Part shown: positions 57,767-64,000 of the stretch, one piece after another
Numbering within the stretch: position 1 is the stretch's first letter
Layout of the letters: each line of letters opens with the position of its first letter
Origin: CAZQGO01 sp964593065
GTDB lineage: Bacteria > Oederibacteriota > JAAXVQ01
DNA: 64,000 nucleotides
Reading direction: 5' to 3'
NCBI GenBank assembly: GCA_964593065.1
Contig: CAZQGO010000015.1
Location: forward strand, 1 to 64,000
Program-made: the position numbers and the translations under genes
Notes under the pieces: model-generated
The model's database searches: none
Seen by the model: the letters and a program-made list of their open reading frames with translations, nothing else
What the model was told of the DNA's origin: nothing

Positions 57767-58695
57767 TCAGGATGCAGGGCCTGCAGCAAATCCTCCAGCA
57801 GCCGGGAGATCCGGGGACCGGGAATCACCAGGTAATCCCCGGTCAGAACCCGGGCCGGACGCGGACGGCGGTTGAACTCCGCGGCCAGGCGTTTCCAGCC
57901 GGCCTGGATTTCCGGCAGGGAGGCGCCGACCTCCGCAGGCTCCGGAATGAGCTCCAGGATCAGGTCCGGCTGCAGGGCGAGAATGCCTTCCGCCGACAGT
58001 TTGGGGTAGGCCGGTGCGGATTTCGGGTAGGCGTTCTCACCGCCGGCATACGTCAGCAATTCATCGTAAAACGTGCCCCGGCCCGCGACGTACACTTCCG
58101 AGATCCGCGGCGCGGTGTAATCCCGCCCGATGACCAGAAGCACCCGCCGCCGGGGCAGACCTCGGGTGCGCCTCCGGGCGTCCTGCAGCGCCCGCCGCAG
58201 GTGCCCGGCCAGCAGCGCTCCCTGTGCTTCGCAGCCGCAGACGACTCCAAGATGAATGCAGGCGCTGAGGATGCCGGCCAAGGAGTTCATTTCCACCGTG
58301 AGGGTCGGAATACGGAACTGCTGGAACCGCGCCCGCTGGTCGCCATGGTCGGGCAACAGCACCACCAGGTCGGGACGCAGGGAAATGATTTTTTCGAAAT
58401 TCAGGTCATCGTAACCGCCCACGCGCGGGAGCTTCCGCGCCTCGGGGGGATACTGGCAGAAATCCGTGACGCCCTTGACCCGGCCCCCCGCGCCCAGGGC
58501 AAACAGGGTCTCGGTGATGCTCGGAGCCAGCGAGACCAGCCGCCGCGGCGGAAATTCACCCGGCCCCGGGCCCAGGAGGCTTGCCGGGCCGACCGGCCCG
58601 CCCGGCGAGTAGAAGGCGGCCAGTCCGATGCTCGCGACCGCCAGGGCGAGCCGTCCCGCCCAGTGCGCCCGGTCCCGTCGCCGTTCCCGTTTCAT
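57751..58695 (-). CDS. btuF: Vitamin B12-binding periplasmic protein
   Basis: 314 residues. A membrane or signal segment at about 14-32 is followed by the substrate-binding fold: RLVSLAPSITETLFALGAGG, GVTDFCQYPPEA, NFEKIISLRPDLVV, then the long helix and RVLLVIGRD, and LQPDLILELIPEP. No lipobox is obvious, so it may be membrane-anchored. It delivers cobalamin to BtuCD. ATG 58695 has GGAGG six bases upstream and lies 29 bases after the btuB stop. Confidence 0.88.
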   Translation of the reverse strand: MKRERRRDRAHWAGRLALAVASIGLAAFYSPGGPVGPASLLGPGPGEFPPRRLVSLAPSITETLFALGAGGRVKGVTDFCQYPPEARKLPRVGGYDDLNFEKIISLRPDLVVLLPDHGDQRARFQQFRIPTLTVEMNSLAGILSACIHLGVVCGCEAQGALLAGHLRRALQDARRRTRGLPRRRVLLVIGRDYTAPRISEVYVAGRGTFYDELLTYAGGENAYPKSAPAYPKLSAEGILALQPDLILELIPEPAEVGASLPEIQAGWKRLAAEFNRRPRPARVLTGDYLVIPGPRISRLLEDLLQALHPEASSR

Positions 58696-58724
58696 CACCA
58701 ACCTCCTGTCCCGGTCCGCGTGAC

Positions 58725-60851
58725 CTACAGGGTGACCTGCACGCCGCCGAACGCGGCCAGGCGTTCCGCGGTATAACCCAGCACGTCCGCATAGTCCGCG
58801 TCGAGCAGATTGTGGATGCGCACGTAAATTTCCGCGGCCGGCGCCACGGCGTAGGCGGCGGCCAGGTTGACCAGGGTATAGGGCGCCAGGCGCACGCGCA
58901 CCGGCAGGTAGCTGACCGGATCGAAGGTGGCGTCCCAGCGCGGGCCGACGCGGATGGCCTCCACGTGGAGGCGGACGCCGGCCGCGCGCAGGTCGGCCGA
59001 CAGCGTGGCCTTGTAGTCGGCGCGCCGCAGCAGGGGCTCGGGACCCGAAGCCGAGGCCGGCACCAGCTCATTCGCGGTCAGGCGCGTATAGGTGGCGCGC
59101 ACGTGCAGGGGCGCGAACACGGACACATCCAGGGCCGTCTCCCAGCCCTTGCTTTGGGCCTGGCCGCCGTTGACATAGCGGGCGGCGTAGGTCACGGGGT
59201 CCGTGACGAAGGCGATCTGTTCCCGGTAGTCCGTCTGAAAATAGGTGGCCGAGAGCGTCAGGCGTTCGTCCAGCACCTCCTGCTCCCAGCCCACGTCCCA
59301 GCCGAAGGACGTCTCGGGACGCAGGCTCGGATTGCCGTAGACGGAGTACAGCTGGTACAAGGAGGGGGCGTTGAATGCCGTCCCGTAGGTGCCCTTGATG
59401 CGGCTGCGCGTGGCCGCAAGATGGTAGGTCGGGGTGATGCGGTAGGTCAGAAATCCCCCGAATCGATCGTGCGTGTCGTAGCGCAGTCCCGCGCCGGCCG
59501 TGATATTCTCGAAACGGAACAAATCCTCGGCGAACACCCCCACCAAGTCCGCGGCCCGCTCGGGAAAATCCAGGTTCTGGGCGGCGGTCAGGAAATCCCC
59601 GGAAGATTCATCCCAAACGGCGTATTGGGAGGCATAATGAAAATCGCCGCTCTCGCGCCGGTAATCCACGCCGCAGGAGAATAAATTCTCATCCGACACC
59701 TGAAATGGATTCCGCCAGGCCGCCTCGAAATTCCGCGCGTGGTAATCGCTGGTTTCCGCTGCGCGCGGATGGTCCGCGTCGGGGTCATTGCGCGTGCTCC
59801 AATTCATGAGGTTAACGCCGAAAAACAATTCCGGTTTCCAAAGTCCGGACCAGAAAACGCCCTGGGCCCTGAGACTGCTCACCCCCTGGGAGAAGCGCAT
59901 GAGGTGATTGGGATCGTCCCCGAAACTGCCCCCATAATTGTCCAGTTCGTTGTCCCCCCCCAGGTAGCGGTTGGTCAGCTTCAAGGACAGGTTTTCGGCC
60001 GGCTTGGCGTCCAGATTGAGGTCCAGGGTGAGATTGCGGTAACCGTCGTCGTCCATGGCGGGCAGGGGCAGGGCGGCGGCTCCCTCGGGTGTCCTCCGGG
60101 CCGCGGAAAATCCCTGCGTGTTCTCCAGAGAGGCGCCTACGGCCAGGCCCACGCCCGCCGCCGTTCCGGAGGCTTCCGCCTGGCTGAAGGCCGACGCATG
60201 GCTGCCGCCCTCCAAGCGCAGCGAACCCGCCCAGGACGGCGAGCCTTGGCGCGTGATGATGTTGATGATGCCGCCCATGGCGCCGGAGCCGAAAACCACG
60301 CTTTGCGGGCCGCGTACGATCTCGATGCGTTCGACATTGTCCACGTTCAGCTTCGAAATGTCGGCGCCGCGGCCCGGACTTAAGGGGTTGTTGAGCACCA
60401 CGCCGTCCAGCATGACCAGCGTCCTTTCCGAAGCGGCGCCGCGGATGAAAACGGTGGTCAACTGGCCGGGGCCGCCGCTGGCAACCACGTCCAAGCCCGG
60501 CACGTCCCGCAGGACCTCGGCCACGGTGGTGGCTTCCCGGTCGGCGATATCCTCGGCCGTGATGACGGTCACGGCGCTCCCGACTTCGGACAGAGGCATT
60601 TCGAAATTGGCGGCCGAGCTGACCCGTGGTGAGGATTCCGTCCCCCAAAACCACGGGGCCGGAGTTTCCGGAATCTCGCGCGGGCGCAGGAGCAGCAGCG
60701 GCTCGGGATTCACCGGCTCCAGCTCCGCGGCGTCTCCGGGCGTCGCCGTGGCCGGCTCGACGGCGAGCGCCGCCGGCGGGCGGTCCGGCCACAGACCGCA
60801 GGCTGCAAGGGCGCACACAGCAAGAAAAGTAAACAACCAACGTTTGGACAT
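58725..60851 (-). CDS. btuB: TonB-dependent vitamin B12 receptor
   Basis: 708 residues. Plug domain: VTVITAEDIADREATTVAEV, FIRGAASERTLVMLDGVVLN, NVERIEIVRGPQSVVFGSGA and INIIT. A beta-barrel of about 500 residues follows and ends AFGGVQVTL. It moves cobalamin across the outer membrane with energy from TonB, which is not in the window. The N-terminus contains LAAC-G (residues 17-21), a lipobox-like site, as well as a later AALA cut; which is used is uncertain. ATG 60851 has GAGGAGG 11 bases upstream. It follows a cobalamin riboswitch and an intrinsic terminator. Confidence 0.9.
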   Translation of the reverse strand: MSKRWLFTFLAVCALAACGLWPDRPPAALAVEPATATPGDAAELEPVNPEPLLLLRPREIPETPAPWFWGTESSPRVSSAANFEMPLSEVGSAVTVITAEDIADREATTVAEVLRDVPGLDVVASGGPGQLTTVFIRGAASERTLVMLDGVVLNNPLSPGRGADISKLNVDNVERIEIVRGPQSVVFGSGAMGGIINIITRQGSPSWAGSLRLEGGSHASAFSQAEASGTAAGVGLAVGASLENTQGFSAARRTPEGAAALPLPAMDDDGYRNLTLDLNLDAKPAENLSLKLTNRYLGGDNELDNYGGSFGDDPNHLMRFSQGVSSLRAQGVFWSGLWKPELFFGVNLMNWSTRNDPDADHPRAAETSDYHARNFEAAWRNPFQVSDENLFSCGVDYRRESGDFHYASQYAVWDESSGDFLTAAQNLDFPERAADLVGVFAEDLFRFENITAGAGLRYDTHDRFGGFLTYRITPTYHLAATRSRIKGTYGTAFNAPSLYQLYSVYGNPSLRPETSFGWDVGWEQEVLDERLTLSATYFQTDYREQIAFVTDPVTYAARYVNGGQAQSKGWETALDVSVFAPLHVRATYTRLTANELVPASASGPEPLLRRADYKATLSADLRAAGVRLHVEAIRVGPRWDATFDPVSYLPVRVRLAPYTLVNLAAAYAVAPAAEIYVRIHNLLDADYADVLGYTAERLAAFGGVQVTL

Positions 60852-61074
60852 GGTCTCATTTCCTCCTCGTCTCCCCCAAGGGATGATCTGATACGGCCCC
60901 GGACGTTTCCTGGCTCGCATTCATCCTATTCGCCACGCCTTCCCGGGCCGGGCAAGGCCCAGTGGCCAACAGTGGCTTTCGTCCTGCATACAGTTGCCGG
61001 GCAGCCGGGGCTTCTCACCCCGTTCCATGATTCCTGGCCGTTTGCTAAACGCCTTCCCTCCTTCCCCCTTTCCC

Positions 61075-61120
61075 AAAAAAATACGCCTGGAGCCGTTGCG
61101 CGCGCTTACGGTCCCAGGCG
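61075..61120 (-). terminator. Intrinsic terminator of the cobalamin riboswitch
   Basis: Minus strand: CGCCTGG, inner pairs CCGT/ACGG, CCAGGCG, then TATTTTTTT. Located between the aptamer (61181-61362) and btuB, so it can stop transcription when B12 is bound. Confidence 0.82.
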
Positions 61121-61180
61121 TCCCGATTTAGCCAAGGCTGATGATTCCCCGTGCTCCCGAGGACGAATCATTCCGCGTGC

Positions 61181-61362
61181 GCAGGCAGGTCTTCTGACTC
61201 CCGGATCATCCTCGCAGCGCTGCGCCTTCCCGTCCCCTTGGCATTGATCAAGGAACAGTGGCCATCCCTGGCAGCGCCCGTCCCCGGTCACAGCGGCGGG
61301 CCCATCCCCGATTTTCACGGGGTTCCCTTTTCATCTCCCGAGCGGGAGAACCTGCGGCGCTA
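61181..61362 (-). promoter_or_regulatory. Cobalamin (B12) riboswitch aptamer
   Basis: The conserved elements are present on the minus strand in order: GGTTCTCCCGC near the start, GGGAACCCCGTGAAAATC, GCCGCTGTGACCGG, GCCACTG, GGGAAGGCGCAGC, and the closing box GAGTCAGAAGACCTGCC (61201-61185). About 180 bases, normal for the class. It precedes the B12 receptor gene, and an intrinsic terminator follows, so regulation is by premature termination. Confidence 0.92.
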
Positions 61363-61364
61363 AA

Positions 61365-61393
61365 AATGTACTCGAAATATTTTAACCTGTCAA
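61365..61393 (-). promoter_or_regulatory. Sigma-70 promoter of the btu operon
   Basis: Minus strand: TTGACA (61393-61388), 17-base spacer, TACATT (61370-61365). Transcription begins almost at the first base of the riboswitch. Confidence 0.75.
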
Positions 61394-61700
61394 TCTCATT
61401 CACCGGGGTTTATAATATATGTTGGTTTTGCGCTTGCACACCTGAAGGACCCGGAAGGGGCCGGTATTTTTTGGCCTTTTTTGAGGTTTCGCTGTCCTGA
61501 GCCGGAACGACGAAATTCCGTCAAATAGCGGATTTTCCGTCATTAATTTTATTCCTGTTTTTATTTGATTTTCCGGAAATCATGGTTGGAACACGGTTTT
61601 TTTGGGCCGATTTTCGAAAAATTCAGCCAGCAAGCGGCGGCTGTGAATTTTTTATTCCATAATTTCAAGCATATTCAAAGACACTCTTTCGCGATCTCTT
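61394..61700. other. AT-rich divergent intergenic stretch with no gene
   Basis: About 300 bases between the btu promoter and the sigma-54 promoter. A TATAAT-like string near 61411 has no good -35. There is a short GGCC-GGCC palindrome with T runs around 61460-61485 that could be a weak hairpin. Sites for an enhancer-binding activator of the sigma-54 promoter would be expected here, but I could not single any out. Confidence 0.4.
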
Positions 61701-61716
61701 TGGCATGCTCTTTGCT
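61701..61716 (+). promoter_or_regulatory. Probable sigma-54 (-24/-12) promoter
   Basis: TGGCAT (61701-61706), five bases, TTGCT (61712-61716): GG and GC are 12 bases apart, as sigma-54 needs. The start would be near 61727, giving a leader of about 39 bases before the ATG at 61766. A TATAAT (61719-61724) follows but has no -35 at the right distance. Confidence 0.6.
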
Positions 61717-61765
61717 CCTATAATAAGCGGGCCCATCAAAGATCTTCTGAAAGGAGTGAGCGAGC

Positions 61766-62869
61766 ATGAAAAAGCTGTTTTTAAGTCTTCCCTGGATGTC
61801 CCTGATTGTTCTGATCCTGACAGTGAGCGCCGGAGCCGTAAGGCCGATTGAGGATTTCCGCGCACCATCCCAAGTGGGCGGAAAAGTGGCCGAGCAACTG
61901 AAGGTTTTAGACGACGCGTCTACGGTCCAGGGAACGGATCAGCCCACCAACCCGGACGAGCAGGAGCGGGCGGCCGAGGTGGAACAGATCCGCGAACTGC
62001 TGCGTTTGGACGAGCTCGACCGCCAGAACACCATGCGGGAAGCCTTGCGCCAGGAAAATCTCGAGGACCGCGTCCAGGGTCACGAGGACCTGGAACTGGC
62101 CATGGCCGAGAAAAACGCGGATGTGCACCTGGGCAAGGTTTTAACGGACATGCACGGCAACCGCGTCCGCATGGAGGAGTACGTGCTGCGCCCGGCCGAC
62201 AACCAGGTGCAGTTCCTCAATTTGAGCCTGCGGGACAACCGCGTGGACTACATCGATTACAACGCCTATTTCAACACCACCGTGCCCGAAAATCCCCATG
62301 GCCTGTGGCGCAAGGAATTCGGCCGGGTCCGCCCGGACGTATACCTGACGAGTGAGAGCATTCTCTTCTCCAATTTTCAGGACTCCGTCAACGTGGCCAT
62401 CGGCTACTTCGAACCGACATGGGTCGCGGAAATGCAGAAGTACTACCTGCCCGCGCGTGAAAGCGCCCTGCAGGTCAACGGCAGCCTGAAACTCGGCTAC
62501 GAACGCCCCACCCCGGACGTGGATTTCACGGAAAAGCCGGACGCGGTGGGCTTGAAGCCCGGCGCCAGCAGCTTCGCTTTCTCCGACCGCAACGTTCTGG
62601 CCTACCAATTGCGCCTGGTTTTCAACGACGACACCTTCCTGCAGCTGGACAAATACTTGATCGACGAAAACGGCAATGTTCTGGTCCTGCGTTGGGATGA
62701 TTTTAACGACTGGTACTACTGGCTCACCCACCTGGAGGAACTGGTTTTCAATTCCTACAAGGAAACCATCTGGACGGCCACCGAGTTCGAGGGGCGAACC
62801 ATCGACACGGTGTCGCAATTTCTGCGGTTGGTGGACGCCTTAGCCGACGACGATCGCGGCTGGCGGTAA
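61766..62869 (+). CDS. Exported protein of unknown function
   Basis: 367 residues. ATG 61766 is preceded by AAGGAG ten bases upstream. The signal peptide (about 1-24) ends near AGA. After a charged, helical stretch rich in Glu/Arg (about 40-110), a beta-rich domain follows (QVQFLNLSLRDNRVDYIDYN, IGYFEPTWVAEMQKYYLPA, QLRLVFNDDTFLQLDKYLID) and a C-terminal helical part with WYYWLTHLEELVFN. No known family or catalytic motif. It ends at a strong terminator, so it is a single-gene transcript from a sigma-54-type promoter. Confidence 0.75.
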   Translation: MKKLFLSLPWMSLIVLILTVSAGAVRPIEDFRAPSQVGGKVAEQLKVLDDASTVQGTDQPTNPDEQERAAEVEQIRELLRLDELDRQNTMREALRQENLEDRVQGHEDLELAMAEKNADVHLGKVLTDMHGNRVRMEEYVLRPADNQVQFLNLSLRDNRVDYIDYNAYFNTTVPENPHGLWRKEFGRVRPDVYLTSESILFSNFQDSVNVAIGYFEPTWVAEMQKYYLPARESALQVNGSLKLGYERPTPDVDFTEKPDAVGLKPGASSFAFSDRNVLAYQLRLVFNDDTFLQLDKYLIDENGNVLVLRWDDFNDWYYWLTHLEELVFNSYKETIWTATEFEGRTIDTVSQFLRLVDALADDDRGWR

Positions 62870-62875
62870 TCCCGC

Positions 62876-62910
62876 AAGGCCCATCCCCGGAACGGGATGG
62901 GCCTTTTTTT
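62876..62910 (+). terminator. Strong intrinsic terminator after the sigma-54-driven gene
   Basis: GGCCCATCCC, loop CGGAAC, GGGATGGGCC, then TTTTTTT. Perfect ten-base-pair stem, seven bases past the stop codon. Confidence 0.92.
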
Positions 62911-62953
62911 ACCCGCGAGTGCCGGTTTTTCAAACACGAAAGGAGATCCTTCC

Positions 62954-64000
62954 ATGCGCGGCTTACGCGATTGCGCCCTGGTGCTTATTTTCACCGCCGC
63001 CGGTTTGGCGGGCGCGGCGACGGCATCGGCCCGGCTGGAGTTCGTCCCCACCCTCGATTCCAGTTTGGCCTACAGCAGCGCCCGTTTTCAGGCGGATTAC
63101 GCCCTGCCCAGCGCCACGACCCGAACCAGTCAAACTTCCAGCTCCGGCAACGCCTACCTCTTCGCCAGCGGCAACCTGGGTTTTTCCGAGATCCCCGGCC
63201 TGTGGATCACGCCCACTCTGGAAGTCGAGTACGTCGGGGCGGACACGCTGTTAAACATCGAGGACGAGGCCTTTCTCTTCAACCAAAGCCTGAACCTCTA
63301 TTATCTGCTCGGATTCAATTATCGGCTGAACCGGGTCTGGGGCCTCAAGGCCAAGGGATTCGGCCGCTCGGAGTACGCGGCGGAAACGAAGGACGAGACC
63401 TTGGCCAGCGGCTTGTACAACTACCAGGATGCCGGCGGCTGGGCCGAGGCCAGCGCGAATTACCGCCTCGGCTGGCCCATGCGCCTGCGCGCCGGCTATA
63501 AAGGCTACGGGCGCCGGTATCCGCACTACACCAGCTTGGTCTCGGAGTACGAGAGCCTGGTGAACACACAAACCGCGCTCAAGGGCGAATACCCGAAAAA
63601 CATCCTGGTCAATGAATTCTGGCTGCGCCAGGAGATGACCTGCGGGGGCCTGCCCCTCCTGTGCAATCTCGAGGCGCACCTGAAACTCGTGGACTATCCC
63701 GAGCAGTATGCCCTGGCCGTGGACGGCACCCAGACCGACCGGCTGCGGCACGACAATTATTTCGACCTGTCCCTGGAACTCCCTTTCCTGATCAATTCCT
63801 ACCAGCAGCTGGAACTCGATTACGGCTACCGCCTGCACACAACCAACCAAAGCGTGTATGACCAAAGCGACACCCTGCCGAACGGCGAACCGAACCCGGT
63901 TTTCCTGGCGGGGTATTACGACTACTACCAGAACTATCTGCGGTTGCTGTACAATGTAAACTTCGCCTTTTCCCTGGCCGGGTTTTCCCCGCGCGCTTCC
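62954..64000 (+). CDS. Outer-membrane beta-barrel protein, 3'-truncated by the window
   Basis: 349 residues seen. ATG 62954 has AGGAG eight bases upstream. Signal peptide about 1-25 (IFTAAGLAGAATASA). The rest alternates hydrophobic and polar residues in strands with many Tyr, for example LSLELPFLINSYQQLELDYG and GYYDYYQNYLRLLYNVNFAF, and short acidic turns, typical of a barrel of perhaps 16 strands. Two Cys in MTCGGLPLLC could form a loop disulfide. It follows the exported protein 84 bases after its stop, but a strong terminator lies between, so it is probably separately transcribed. The porin or adhesin type is not determined. Confidence 0.75.
   Translation, partial: MRGLRDCALVLIFTAAGLAGAATASARLEFVPTLDSSLAYSSARFQADYALPSATTRTSQTSSSGNAYLFASGNLGFSEIPGLWITPTLEVEYVGADTLLNIEDEAFLFNQSLNLYYLLGFNYRLNRVWGLKAKGFGRSEYAAETKDETLASGLYNYQDAGGWAEASANYRLGWPMRLRAGYKGYGRRYPHYTSLVSEYESLVNTQTALKGEYPKNILVNEFWLRQEMTCGGLPLLCNLEAHLKLVDYPEQYALAVDGTQTDRLRHDNYFDLSLELPFLINSYQQLELDYGYRLHTTNQSVYDQSDTLPNGEPNPVFLAGYYDYYQNYLRLLYNVNFAFSLAGFSPRAS

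Noticed and set aside
61719..61724. TATAAT as a sigma-70 -10 box for the exported protein
   Set aside because: The matching -35 position reads CTCTTT, a poor match, while the sigma-54 spacing just upstream is exact.

Overview
The window comes from a GC-rich, diderm (Gram-negative-type) bacterium. It encodes outer-membrane barrels, a TonB-dependent receptor, an OmpA-like C-terminal domain, a MltD-like lytic transglycosylase and a PorV/PorQ-like protein. HydG points to an anaerobic or facultative, hydrogen-metabolising life. Two chemoreceptors, two diguanylate cyclases, a receiver-kinase hybrid and a giant Ser/Thr-kinase make the region dense in signalling. Gene content and order do not resemble a model organism. 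I would only guess at a little-cultured diderm lineage (Omnitrophota-like or deltaproteobacterial), and that guess is weak. No rRNA, tRNA, CRISPR, prophage or insertion sequence was seen. Coding density is high, and most genes lie on the minus strand in long, tightly coupled operons.

Layout. 1-4.8 kb (minus): a truncated exported protein behind a near-consensus promoter, a HAD phosphatase, a receiver-histidine kinase and a zinc-ribbon protein. 4.9-11.8 kb (plus): a membrane diguanylate cyclase, a small helical protein, a patatin-like lipase, and a two-gene envelope operon (PorV-TPR, then propeller-OmpA) behind a consensus sigma-70 promoter. 11.9-17.9 kb (minus): hydG-DUF3783-YgjP, then TPR, DUF2007, VOC and DUF2179 genes. 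18.2-30.6 kb (minus): a chain ending at a hairpin terminator, with metallophosphoesterase, mltD, nadE, dus, a 1622-residue kinase-ATPase-TPR-GAF-GGDEF protein, a NosR-like flavin/iron-sulfur membrane protein, endonuclease III and an unknown gene.

31.5-37.9 kb (minus) is one coupled operon: an alpha/beta hydrolase, a methyltransferase, an SDR, a 6-pyruvoyl-tetrahydropterin synthase (PTPS), FolE2, and two paralogues that each fuse an RsbV-like STAS domain to an RsbW-like ATPase. FolE2, PTPS and the SDR together could make a tetrahydrobiopterin-type cofactor. 38.2-44.2 kb: an exported protein, a nitroreductase, pgmB, an archaemetzincin homologue that has lost its catalytic zinc ligands, CstA, a half-size TauE and an unknown gene. 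44.2-48.6 kb: two chemoreceptors flank a substrate-binding protein and share an 881-bp perfect direct repeat.

49-54.5 kb (minus): small metabolic and membrane genes. 55.1-61.4 kb (minus): a complete B12 uptake operon (btuB, btuF, btuD, btuC, cobO) behind a cobalamin riboswitch and an intrinsic terminator. Blocks of a dispersed intergenic repeat occur at 50.5 kb and 57.4-57.8 kb. 61.7-64 kb (plus): a probable sigma-54 promoter drives an exported protein of unknown function, which ends at a strong terminator and is followed by a truncated outer-membrane barrel gene.
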